Of a stretch of 64,000 nt of DNA, positions 50,082 through 62,500 are shown in pieces. The notes below the pieces were generated by a model, which ran no database searches, was not told the origin of the DNA, and saw only the letters and a program-made list of their open reading frames with translations. Numbering within the stretch: the stretch's first letter is position 1; each line of letters opens with the position of its first letter. A program made the translations under genes and the position numbers. The stretch lies in contig NW_026570328.1 of NCBI RefSeq assembly GCF_019649055.1, forward strand, positions 310,001 to 374,000, in the 5' to 3' direction. The DNA is from Paramacrobiotus metropolitanus (taxonomy: Eukaryota; Tardigrada; Eutardigrada; Parachela; Macrobiotidae).

Positions 50082-53000
50082 ATGTCTAGCGTTTCCAAGA
50101 AGCGCGAGGCCGAGAACACGGCCGCGACTGCTACTGCGCCTAAGAAGATCAAGATGATGGAATCGCAGGGATCAGGAATTATTAATGGCCATGCTCCCAC
50201 TGGCAGTGAAATCGCGACAGTCGGCGATAGCAAACCAGGTAAGAGAATTCCATCTCAGTTCCCATTAAACTAATAAAGAGCGCAATCGGCCAATGGCTTT
50301 ATTTAGTGACGAAAGTGGAAGTTGAACTTAAGGAACAAGATATGGCCAGCCTGTCTCGCACGTGTACCGGGGTCCTGGCCAGCCCGTCGCAGTCGCGCGA
50401 TCTGAAAATCCACAATTTCTCCGTGAATTGCCACGGGTTTGAGTTGTTGGGCGACACGCATCTGGAGTTGAACGCCGGCAATCGGTATGGTCTGATCGGA
50501 CTGAGCGGCTGCGGGAAGAGTACGCTGCTGGCGGTTATCGCTCACCGCGAGATACCCATCCCCGCGGGACTGGATATCTTCCATCTGCACCGCGAGATGG
50601 CCCCCGTGGATAAGACTGCGCTACAGTGTGTGATGGAGATCAATGAGGAAAGGATGCGACTGGAGAAAGAGGCAGAGGAGCTCGCGCACGCTTATCCTGA
50701 AGGTACGCTCATTGTCGTATGAAAATAAGATCAGTGTTTCGTGCACAGCTATTTTTAAGTTGTTTTTTTTTTGCTAATCAGCTAATACGTATTTACGGTA
50801 TTAATGTATTTAATTCTTTTGTTGCGTTCCGGTAATTGTCCTATTTGAATTTCTGTAGCCTCGCACGATAAATTGATGGATTTTTATGAGCGCCTGGACG
50901 AAATTGGAGAAAAAGGTGCAGAAACTCGTGCAGCGGATATCTTGCATGGTTTAGGCTTCACCAAACAGATGCAGCAGACCAAAGTCAAGGAATTTTCTGT
51001 CGGCTGGCGTACGCGCCTTACCCTGGCCCGCGCCCTGTATCTTAAACCTGCTATTCTACTTTTAGATGAACCGGTATGGTTGGTTAATTGTTCGTTTTTC
51101 TCGGTAATACCATTTACATTTATTTTAGTAGTATTTTTTCATAAGCATGGGAAGAGTTATGTAAGTACTTATTATAATAATTACTATTCCGTATTCAAAT
51201 TTTCTGATAATACAATAATTTCAAGATAAAGTATAAAATTTTCTCAGCAGTCACTAGCTTACCTTTGCCAATAAATATGCAGACAATAAGTCGCGATCTC
51301 ACATACTTTCGCGTAATGAACTGCTAAGGGCTGATTACAATGCCAATAACGTTCCTTTGTGTGGCTTGCACAGAGTTTTTAGCCAAAAGATTTTGTTTGC
51401 AGTATGAGACCAGTACTTGTTGTTTGGAATTTGGAAATTTATGTGCACAAGTCAGATGTATATGTCACAATGTGAAATCGTTAATTTTTTGAAATCTTTT
51501 TACAATCAGGAAATCTGAATGCGCAGGTGATTCGTTGTTCGAAATGTATGTCAGACTGATCCGTTGTTGAGAAAAGTCGAAGTACATACTTACTGATACC
51601 GTCGTCGCGGTTTGCGTTGGTAGTTTTGCAGCCAGTTTGGGTATCTCAGTTTTCGATCTTCTGAACGTTTCTTTTAATTGTCATCCGATTTTTTAGCCCA
51701 TCGTATTTGAAATATTTCACGTTTTTTATGAACTTATATGAATATGAACGGGCAGACGAAGTCCTGTAGCTTTTTGTGTCTATGTTCTCAGTTGATTTCC
51801 TTGTGCTGGTTTTCAGACAAACCATCTGGATCTGAATGCCTGCGCATGGTTAGAAGAGGAGCTGAAATCGTATGCATGAGTCTGGCTGTCACCTTGTCGT
51901 GGCGACTATTTAATAATTTTGCAGGTATAAGAAAATTCTTGTTGTGATTTCTCATTCGCAAAACTTCCTAAACAGCGTATGTACCCACACTATTAATCTG
52001 GATCAAAAGCAGCTGAGATACTACGGCGGTAATTATGAATTTTTCGCGCGAACACGGGCAGACGAAGTGAGAAGCCTACTCAAACCGGTTAGCCAAACTT
52101 ATTTGGTATTGTGTTAATTTTATAACCTTATGTTGTTTGTAGCGCAAATGGGAAGATGAACAAATCGATCATATGAAGGTTTGGTTATTACCACTGAGAT
52201 AAAATGGTTTTTGAAATCTGTATAATGCGATGTGGATGTTAAAAGTTCGCTGCATTGACCAGACTTGCTTGCATTGCACTCAATGCACTGTTCTTTAATT
52301 AAGCTGTTTAACGCATTGATGAGAAATTTCGTCGAAATGCAACTTTTTAACAGCTTGCAACTATAGAAGTATGTTGATTGACAGGCTTTGGAAAAGATGA
52401 GTCTGGACAAAGCTACCCTGGTCAGCTGGTGCTATCAAAACTTTTTTCCAAAACTTGTGCTCGGCTGTTTCGTAAAAGTTGATGTGCAGAAGTATGGCGT
52501 GGATTTCGAAAGTGTTCGGCCCACTTATCAGGTAATAGTGGATTTATAGTGTCTGTTTTCCACTTGACAGAAAAAGTTCTGTTCTTGACAGAAAAGTTTT
52601 TCTGTTTTCCCAAAAAAACATTTCTTCTATTTTGATTGTGTACACTTTTTTTCTGTATAAAGCATTTGATTTTTCAAAACATTGGGTCAAACAGATGATG
52701 CATTAAAAAAATAATAACTGTTCTGCACCTTGGGTGTGTTCATACTTCCTGTGTGTACGCCCATAGAAAAACTTCTTCCCTTGTCCTCATACTTTTCCAC
52801 ATGTTTCCACTGTTTTGCCTGCTTCGGAGAAAATAGAAAAATATAAATTCAGCGTAATCAGAATAAGTACAGTAAATGTTTTTGATCAAATTGTGTTACT
52901 ATTTTTGCCAACTGCGCAAGAACTGGGTTAAGCAGTCAGAAAGTTGTTAGTTATCCATATTTGCGTAATCGTACATTCGTACGTGAAGAAAGACGGGAAT

Positions 53001-54570
53001 CGAAATCGTAGCAATTGTAACCTAGTAATTCACTTCCTGATTACAACTATAGATTGGCCGAATTGTGGGAATAAGCGAACTAAAATCACCGTATTGGATA
53101 ACTACTAGCTTGTCACCTGGAGGGCCACCATCAGATACTAGGACAAATTGGAATCTTGTGGTTAGGTGAGCGAAGGAACAAAATGCGAATTTACGTTTCA
53201 CTAAGGAATCGACTTTTAAGTGAATTTAAGGGAAGTGGGCCGGTACAAGGTACAGAATTCGTGTACCTGCACGAAAACTTACACTTTCGCGCACTCCCAA
53301 ACACATTTTTGTTTCGGTTTATGACTTTCTGTAGGCCCGAAGATTTGTATACACTGGTGTGAAAACCGTTTGTGCGCGCAACATCCGGTTCGGGAGTTAT
53401 GGCTTTTAGAAAATTCCAAAAAGTTTAAATGCATTCAGTTGTACCAAAAGTCTCATTATGGACCGATCTTCCTCAAATTTTGTACTTAAATGCGCATGTC
53501 CATGAAGATCGTTTTTACACCGATTTAAACTTTTTGGAATTTTCTAACAGCCATAACTCCGGAACCGGATGTTGCGCGCACAAACGGTTTTCACGCCAGT
53601 GTATACAAATCTTCGGGCTGCAGAAAGTCATAAACCGAAACAAAAATGTGTTTGGGAGTGCGCGAAAGTATAAGTTTTCGTGCATGTACACGAATTTGGT
53701 ACCATGTACCGGCCCACTTCCCTTAAGTGTTACGCCCATTTTGCAGCATTTGCATGAATTTTTTGGTTTAACTTTAGATTTGCTGATGGAAAAAGTGACT
53801 TTTTATTGGATGACGTGTCAAGACAAAAGGGCACCGGGCAAGAAGTTGCCGCTTATCTCGATTCTTTGGAAAGAGACGGTTTTGTTATCACTGACCATCG
53901 AAAAATGGAAAGCAAGATGAATGAGCTGGACGAGATCGTCGGCCGCCCGACAACTGACGAAGATTTTCAGGAATTCTTAGCGAATCAACGGAAATGCCTT
54001 TCATATCCCTGGACATTGTCCATCCGTGAATTGCACGATTTGTTGCCTATGCGGAAGCTAAAAGCTGTTCAATCTAAGGACTTCAAGCGCGCGGTGCGTA
54101 TACAAGAGCAGTTAGATGATTTACTGGCATACCGGCCCGAGCTGGATGAAACCAATGCGGCTAGCTGGAATCCACCGGTGATTGTTGACAAAAAAACCGT
54201 AAGTAGCAGGAGTGATAGTCATAAAGTTTTGACTCATTGCTGTTGTAAAAATCTGATTATGGTTTTACGTAACCCACTTTAACAGAGGATGGACGAAGTG
54301 TATTACGTAGTAAAGTGATTTACTGCGTGATTTTATGTTTCACTGATGAGAACTTACTTTTAACATGCAGCGGTATAGTTTTCAATATTGCGGCATTTTG
54401 AAATTAACAGTTATTATGTGACGGTTACTAGTTTTCCAGTCGGTATTGTTGTCAGAGTCTCAGACGTGACATTCAGACTGTTTTTCGCTTCTTAGCGTCA
54501 AGAGCGTATTCGGAAGCAAATTGGACGTCGCCGTTCCATGTCCGATGCCAAGGATTATCCATTTTGTTAG
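50082..54570 (+). CDS. In-frame composite: ABCF2-like first ATPase cassette joined to RTF1 Plus3 half
   Basis: Exons 50082-50238, 50307-50702, 50859-51073, 51817-51869, 51925-52066, 52143-52178 encode 333 residues like the N-terminal half of ABCF2, a ribosome-associated ABC ATPase. They show RTCTGVL, Walker [10 protein letters not shown], signature [15 protein letters not shown] (Val for the usual first Gly), Walker B ILLLDEP then TNHLDL, H-loop [10 protein letters not shown], ending EQIDHMK. Exons 52385-52531, 53053-53165, 53778-54198, 54496-54570 encode 251 residues like RTF1 of the Paf1 transcription-elongation complex: [30 protein letters not shown] then [10 protein letters not shown], then the helical region after Plus3. 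All ten exons keep one frame (584 codons plus stop). The second ABC cassette and the RTF1 N- and C-terminal parts are absent. It could be one fusion gene or two truncated genes side by side; ATG at 52396 could start the RTF1 part alone. Confidence 0.8.
53226..53726. repeat. Inverted repeat (about 204-bp arms, 94-bp spacer)
   Basis: Left arm 53226-53429 and right arm 53524-53726 are near-perfect reverse complements, from TTAAGGGAAGTGGGCCGGTAC at the outside to AATTCCAAAAAGTTTAAA at the inside. The whole lies in the intron between the second and third RTF1-like exons, so the pre-mRNA could form a long hairpin. ORFs on both strands across the arms are shadows of the repeat. Confidence 0.9.
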
Positions 54571-55133
54571 GATACGGAATTGGAAACTTGTTGGTCTAAA
54601 TTCTCTGGAAGTCTGGCGTGTAAATTCGCTGCTTTTTAAAACAACAGCTCTGAAATTTTTAGGAATAGTTCTGCTGAAATTGTGACATTTCGACATGAAG
54701 TTATCTGCAATTCAGTCTCAGCTTTCTGGCATTACAGCCCGTTTGTGTACACTTGTTAGAATTTACGCTAATTATTGCAATGTTTTTTTAAGCAGTCTGG
54801 CTTCTCTGTGGAGTGTTTTGTTAAAACCACAAAATTCTTTGGGAAAGAGCAAACTTGTAAATACCTACTCCATCTATTCTTTACTCGTATAATAATTTTA
54901 ACAATAATTTATTGAACTTTAATTATCGGAATAACACATAAAGTTAAAGATCGATATGCAGCTATTGTACTTAGTCAAGACTTGATTATATAGAGAATGC
55001 CGTTTGTCGTGAGTACAGATTTGTCTCAAAATTTAACAGTGTACAATATAAATCAACAGCAGGAATGGAACAACAGCCTATCCTTCTTTCTGCAAAACAG
55101 CCCACTGTGCAAGGCGAAGTGGACTGAAATGAC
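54571..55133. other. Spacer after the composite gene
   Basis: AT-rich with no gene. The last part (55005-55125) is a repeat shared with 58765-58950. No clear AATAAA was seen directly after the composite gene's stop codon. Confidence 0.4.
55005..55125 (+). repeat. Dispersed repeat, copy 1
   Basis: Contains ACAGATTTGTCTCAAAATTT, ATCAACAGCAGGAATGGAAC and CCACTGTGCAAG, matched in order and in the same orientation at 58765-58950. It abuts the start of the duplicated gene fragment at 55134. Confidence 0.7.
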
Positions 55134-57070
55134 GAAATAAAGCGTTGCGAACTCGCGCACACAGACGGGTAACATGTAACCTCTTCCACTTTACCGGATC
55201 CGTAGCAATTACTGTCCAACGATGTTACATTTTGTTGTTCTAATGGAAAATCTTATCTTTCTGAATTGCGAGGAAAGCAGACAGAATGCACAGACGTTAG
55301 ACGCATCCCGCACAGTTCTCGAACAAGTAGCATCAAACAGTCTCATGTTTTGTTTCTGTTATACTGGAATAATTGTTCAAGTAAAAGCAGCGCCATGCTG
55401 TTAAGCTTTTCAAACGTACTCACTAACTACAGCGACGCTTATTATTTATGCGTCTGCGAAGAGTCATTCTTCCTTTGATCAGCATGGAACACCCAAATCA
55501 GTGCGTACCTGTTGTCCGGCGAAAATGTGAACAAATTATGTAATGACTTTCATTTGCAGATCTGGATAACGGTGTAAATGAGAAGATTGAAACGTCGACG
55601 TGTCCGTTTTCCGGTGAACTGGAAGCATACATGGGAAATGGCGAGAAATGCACCGCGTTTTCCTCCCATTGCGGCACGCCGGATGTCTTTGAATACAAGC
55701 TGCGTACCTGTAAACAGAATTCCAGTCCAAAAGATGTCGTTATTTATGATGGTAAGACATTTCGAGTAATAATGTGTTGTGCTTATAAAGGCTAGCACGA
55801 ATTACAATTCATTCCGTTAATGTTTTCTTTGAAGTACGAATATGCAGATTATTAAAGGTTTGTGGTGTTTTTTTTTAGAGCGGCATTTTCGATGCGTGTC
55901 AACATGGAACAGCAACGGTTACATCTTGTTCTTAACGGAGCTGTTAAAACCAGAAGATCTGGAATCATCTGTGGTCTCCGCAGCTCGAAGGAACAATTCC
56001 AGAAGTAGCAATTTTGGATCTAACAATATCCAAACACAGTGTTTCGTAAGTCGGAGGGTGCGAGTAGGCTGCCACAGTACAGTATATACTCGTATATATT
56101 TTTAGTATTACTCGTTATACTACTCGTATTACTCGCATTTTATGTTACACAACTAATGAAGGCTGTACCAGATGAACATGGATATGTGATAGCATCGTTG
56201 AATTCCAAGTGTCGGCACGTTAGCGTGGAAGAATCCGAGTGGGACCAGCTTTTATCACACTGGATTAACGTTTACTCTAACAGGTAAAATACGACCGAAA
56301 AACGACAACGAAGTTATTCTCAGCTGTAGAAAATGCGTCACTGTTTAAATAAGCCTTGAACAACAGACAGAGAAGAAATTTTATAATGGACTTGTAAAGT
56401 AATGATGACAAAACGTAAATACATCTACCGCACATGCAATACGTGTGCATTAGTATCTTGCATGATTTATTGTACATGCTTGTTTTAATCGTAAGTATTC
56501 GTATCCGTAGAGTTTTAAATCTAACCGATTTGAACAGATAATTATAATAAGCTAGCTCTTGTGAACGCTGCTGAATAAAAGTTTGAGTCATTTTAAGAGA
56601 ATATTCAACAACATTACTATGTAATAAACGTGTTGATCAACGATACTGCTTCCAATGAAATTCCTAGCACATTGTACGGTCTTTATCACCCCCTAAAACT
56701 ACGGCATAATGGATGGAGCAACGAAACCGACGATGATTTTAATGCAATTTCAAATGCATTTACCAAGAGCGGTACGTTGAGGAATTTCTTTGTAGCGGTA
56801 TATGTACCAGTTGACAATGAGTTGCAGTTTTGTTTTCTCATTGCAGCTTCCAGCTCCAGCTCAATATTCCAAAATTCCCATCGAGCAGCATGGTTGCTCG
56901 CAGTTTCTGTATTGACTGTGATTTGTGTACGGATAAACTTTATTTGCTTATAATTGTGTACAGAATATCTTTGTTGTTATTCTTTTGTTTTGATTTCATT
57001 TGGGATGTTAAATATTCACAAGCAGTTTAACGCGTGAATGGTATAGTTTGGTTTTGTAAATGGTGCAGTT
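55134..57070 (+). pseudogene. Partial, decayed duplicate of the cysteine-rich gene (exons 10-15)
   Basis: Closely similar to 40972-41303 and then, after a jump near 55452, to about 42803-44470 of the cysteine-rich gene, so exons 6-9 and part of exon 10 are deleted. Copies of exon 11 (CPFSGELEAYMGNGEKC intact), exon 12 (GYILFLTELLKPEDLE), exon 13, exon 14 and exon 15 are recognisable. Damage: the exon 13 acceptor CAG has become CAA, a two-base deletion in exon 13 shifts the frame after DQLLSH, the first cysteines of exon 14 are missing, and the exon 10 donor has lost a G. There is no start codon or signal peptide. Much intronic sequence is preserved too, so this was a DNA-level duplication and fairly recent. 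Confidence 0.85.
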
Positions 57071-59542
57071 AAGCAATGGGTTTATTTATGCCGCACTCCA
57101 AGTGATGGAAGAAGGAGATATTGTTTTTTTGTTTCGGATTTTGTTTAGGAAAAACAGAAAGCAATAAAGATGCGCTGTACTATTCGTAGTATCGTTAATA
57201 TCACGAAAGGAACATGAAAGTACGACGAACACATCTCGACCTAACCATAAGGGACCACTGGCTAATAACTACACTGCGGCAACGAAAATATATACAAATG
57301 CTACGCGTAATAAATATATAGCATAAATAACACTAAGCCAAATATAGATAAGTACAAAACTCTTTTACTAAGACCACCGGTTGCGTAAACCTTGTATGAT
57401 ACTTACCAGCTGCCTGTTTGGAACTTATTATAAGTAACGCTATGGGTAAAAAAAGAACCTTTACTAGTCGGGATATCTGGGTTATTATGGCTTAACTGTC
57501 AGTTGATTGCATAATTAAACAGTCGAGGCCGAAAGAGCGGACATAGCACTGTTTTAAGCCACCGTCATACGCGCGCGGCTTTGCTGCAGTCGGCATTGAA
57601 ACGAACCTAGAGCCTACTAGTGTATCCCAAACCGATGACAAACGCCCCGAAGGGTTACATTGGTACCGTGGGAGAGAAAAGAATTTAGTATGGGGCGTCA
57701 GGTACATTTCCACGGTAGCTAGCGAATAGCGATACGTTTATCACATAGCGCGGCACAAGCGACGCTAGGTGGCACGCGCGCAGTGCAAAATAAAGTGATG
57801 AAATGTTGGAGCAATACTCAGGAGTCTTGAACTTGATGGTCTTGAGTAATGACTATCATATTATGCCCTGTCCATTAGGCTCGAGACATTTGGATTTGCG
57901 GATCGGAAGCCTCTCGTTGATCTCCGAACTCAGGAAGAAGATACGACACGGAACTGGTCAGATCTGTGGCAGCGGATCAGCATGGAAATCTAACGCCGAA
58001 GCGCGACTCCTGCCACACAGAGAACAATTTCACAATTTAGGTGAAACGTTCTGTGTGATTAGGCTACCTAGTACCTACTTCCGTTGTCGGCTGAGGTTAT
58101 GTAATGAACGATGGCCTTTCACTTAATTTGAAAGGAAGCGCAGTTGTTGAAAGTTGCAACTGCTGCCACGGCCAAAGATTCAAAAATCAGTTTATGTTTA
58201 ATTCTAAAGTTAAGACACGAAATCTTTAATTTTGTTGGTTATATGTAATCGACAGTGCTCACGGTAGTATCAAGTTATAAAGTTATTGAAAAAGTTATTG
58301 TGCGAAGAAACGCTCATACAAATATATGCGTCACCCTGCATCTTCCCATGTCATATGGCACTAAATTAAAGAATTTATCTATTTTCTGGGTTTTTTCGAA
58401 GGCTGCGGTCGATGCCAACTGTTACTGCGCCTTGCACAACCAAATTTGCTTTAATTATTTACTTCTGAAATAACTACTTTCCTTTCCTCAAAACTGTTTT
58501 CTGATTTTGGCCTCATTTACATTTCTGTGTATTTTATTTTTTTGAAATTTTTAAAAAAAACTGAACACGTTATGATCTTAATAAGTCAACTTGTTTGATA
58601 TTATCAATTTTACGATCTCTTCTGCAGTACATATGTTGGTGTCTAATTCTATTTGTTGTTATACATTTACACATTAAACATCGATTTAGAACTGATGTAG
58701 ACTAGCTGTACAGATTTCCTACGCCGTGGAATAAGGGAAAAATAAGGATACAACAATGTTGTCGTGAACACAGATTTGTCCCAAAATTTAACAGTGTAAA
58801 TATATATCAACAGCAGGAATAGAACAACTAACCCGTACAGTGAAAGCCAAAAAATATAACCATCGTCAAACACTTTGGAAGACAATAGGAAAACACTAAA
58901 AAACACTATCCGTCTTTTTGCAAAACGGTCCACTGTGCAAGTTCACCAACCAACGAAGTGGACTTTACAACATCAACAATCGACATAGAAAACTACACTC
59001 CAATAAGGTATAAAATCAGGTTAAAAACAAAGTGAAAAAAGAAATCTATAACCCATCGTCGATATAGAGCAAATGTGCCATATTAACAACTATCTAGGCA
59101 AGAGTATTGCGAACAAAGAGAAAACACACCCACATATATAACGAATCTAACCACCAATAATCAACGGCCTGCAGTCTTGTTTCCGGCTTTGCGCACTTCG
59201 TCCATGTCAATCAACGTGGAAACAAAAACCCCGGAAAAAACGAAAGCGGGATACACTGCCGACACCACGGCGGCATCCAAACAGATAGGAACCGGTCAGA
59301 GAATAACGCATCCCCACGGGAAAACGGGAAGCACACACAGCGAGACAATTTACGTCGTCATTGTCGTTCAGGATTGAGCAAAAATCTCATGTGTCATGGG
59401 ATGTGCGATTACCATTAGGAACACACATTTAGAGGCCTGCAAGGAAATGGTCCGAGGTTAAAACTAGAAAAGAAAGAAAAAAAGGTCAGGGCATGCAGAG
59501 AAAAGGTCAAGGCCGGGAAAAATCAGAAGAAACAGAGATTTT
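57071..59542. other. Intergenic region between the pseudogene and GATA
   Basis: Contains the second copy of the dispersed repeat (58765-58950) and AT-rich sequence. The ORF at 57803-58126 has no domain or splice support. A possible alternative last GATA exon acceptor (pyrimidine tract then GCAG) lies on the minus strand near 59437, which would add only a residue or two before a stop. Confidence 0.4.
58765..58950 (+). repeat. Dispersed repeat, copy 2
   Basis: Matches 55005-55125 (ACAGATTTGTCCCAAAATTT, ATCAACAGCAGGAATAGAAC, CCACTGTGCAAG) with an insertion of about 70 bp between the last two words. Confidence 0.65.
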
Positions 59543-62500
59543 TTAGTTACCTGTCATATTCTGTCCAGCAAAACCGGAGAAGGTGGCCTGCGGATTCTGT
59601 AGCATGCTGGTCTGGGCGCTTAAATGGTCCAAATTGCTCTGGATCTGGCTGGGATGCTGCACATGGGTCAGACCGTGGATGCCGTAGGGATAGGTCGGCA
59701 TATTGCCCGGATAGGCCATCATGGAATGCGGCGCGGTATGACTGAGAGTCGGCACGGCGGAGAAGCGGAACTGTGACTTGTCAAACGCGTGCAACGGCTT
59801 CATTAGCTCAATATTCATTCCACTCCGCACTAATCCCTTCTTGCTCTTCGACGACAATTTCCGGTTACGGGTCTGGATGCCGTCTTTCTTCATGGTAATT
59901 GGTCGGCTCACCTGCAATGGATTAAGCAGCTGTAGGAGGAAATCAGATTGGAAAAGATCATACCAAGCAATTTTGGAAATATTTACACCAACTGTAATTT
60001 TTCGTACTTCGATTTTTGCATACAGATACTATAAATAATTTCAGCATGCACTACAATCGTAATTGCATTAGATTTAATAGTACGACGAAAGTTTAATTTC
60101 TTAAAACAAATTAAGAAAACTCGAAAAACTGTAAAACTTAAAACAGTTCACTGCATTTCACAGATTCCTTTCGCAAGTTCCTAACACATATACAATGCCG
60201 GTAACTTAAAGGTAGCGCAATTACAGAGTGTACACACAAGTCACAACTATGTTTTGAAAACCTGGCTTTCTGACGCGTTTGTAAAGCTGGAAATTACTAT
60301 GCTGCAGTATTTAGTCTGTAGTAGACAATAATTTCAATCACCGTCTTCGACGTATCGCTTAAATTAGCAAAGCTTTTCCGCCAGAGACTTAACTGCATTT
60401 TTCAGAGTATCTTTTCTAATTCATCCGGCTGACGCTTCGGACAGACAGTCCATAATTACCGAATAGCTACGCTTGACTTTAGAGAAAATTCCGGGCGTCG
60501 AAGAAAAGTGCATACATTATGAGCTGACTGCATTCTACATTTCTGCCGTCCATCTTCTCTGTATTAATAACATCATTGCCAAATATTTTACTTGCTCCTA
60601 TGGTCGTGATAAGCGAGATGGATGATAATCGCTCTTCCATTTGGAGTAGTCCTCAGACTCACAGTACTGAACTGCCTGGATGCGTATTTTCCGGCTTGCA
60701 TTACGACAAGACTCTTCGCTACAGGCACTTTCTAACCAGCGATTGGAATTCGATAACGATTTCACTACTAATCATTCCGTAATTGCGTATAGCTGTAAGC
60801 TGTTTCGGTATGGAATATGTATTTTGTACCAGATTTTACTTGTCCACAAGACTTACTTATGGACAGTTATGGTAAGCTATTGCAATAAACTGCAGTCTGA
60901 TTAGCGTGCAAAAAAGCAAAGAAATTTTATAAGACGATGCAAGTTAAAATATATAAAACATTTTAATGCGAAAGCCATAGTAAAATGGGCTTCCTCAATC
61001 GTAGCCATTTAACAGAACGAACGAAGGAAAAATTAAATATATAAAAAATATTGTGAATAACCCAATATAACTTCTTCACTAATAAAAAGGCCGGCGCATA
61101 GTATTGAAAGTCCGAATACTGGCAATGAGCCATAGTCCAGTCTGCGATGCTGCCGGTAGTAAATAAACTGCTGCTCAATTTCAATCGGAAGTCATCTGAC
61201 GAAGGCCAGATATGGCTACACTGTTTGTGGCCAGATAATTGTCACAAGCAGAGAAACTCGAAACAGTGACCAGACATAATTAGCAACACTGGAGGACATC
61301 CACACTGGCTGGCTGCTGACCGAAGGATCCATCAGCACATTACCATTCATGCACATCAGATAACACGACAAACGGATGAACTACCACAGATCATTAATTT
61401 ACAGAAACTTCTCAAAACGATAACAGTGTTTACCGGCAGACTGGTTATCGGATCTCGTGCACGCGGTAGTCGCTGTGTTGACGCTATAAACAGATCATCG
61501 CCGAATTTATCTTAGAAGTTGGAACAATCAAAACATAATATCAGCCGCATCAGACCCTTACTAAAACATTAAAACATTATTATTTCCCGTACGAGATATA
61601 CAGATTTTAATTCGAAAAGACCTCAATATTTAACGCCACGAAAAGACAACCAAAGGCAGTTTAAAAGTATCCATAATGGAAATTAAATTACTGCGGGTAC
61701 GTCATGCTACAAGTTTTGCACACACACATAAAACAGACCGTCACCTTTAGTGCACAAAATCAGAATTGTCAAATATATGAACGTACGGTAATCTCCGTGA
61801 ACTCTCAGATGAATAATCTACTTTGGGGTCAGTTTTCACAAAAGTTGTTCCGCCATTTTTAATCCTAATGAACAGCACGGACAAACCGATAATTAGGTAC
61901 GGAAAACGACTAATTAGAAAATAATGCGGGGCTGGCTGCAACGCCTCTTTTGACAAGATACGTGAAAAGCCAACCTGAGCTGCTATGAAATCTGCTTCGC
62001 TGCTCCACAATACAATCAAGTAACACAAAATTTAATGCACATCGTACACAATACATCAGAAATTTGAAACGATTTTCAGTGCAGTGCGCTAAACTGGTAC
62101 GTAGAGCACTTCATCGCGGATAAAACACGTTTTCGTTTATTAGTCATAACAGTGATTTATTTTTGCGAACGAAAAGAAAGCCTGTTGAATGGATTGAACC
62201 ACCATTACTTCATAGGTATCGTCCCAACAACCATCTGATCATCAAGCGAAAACTTGTGGCTTTCTATCGCATAATGGATTTTCCGAATCATTAGCTGCCA
62301 GTATGCGGAAGCGTCAATCTGGCCATTTTAAAATTTAATGCATTTCGCCAGCCACAAAACTATTACTACCCTCCTCCATAATTACAACAGTTTGTGCCGC
62401 AAGACTACAAAAGTGCATCGCATACCCTTCTGCCTGCTTGCACATTGAGTCATTCATCACGGGAATGAATCGCCGTTTCATGTCCAGCATTTTCAAACCG

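Noticed and set aside
53156-53920. Mirrored ORFs across 53.2-53.9 kb
   Set aside because: They arise from the inverted repeat. Only the part from 53778 onward belongs to a gene (third RTF1-like exon).
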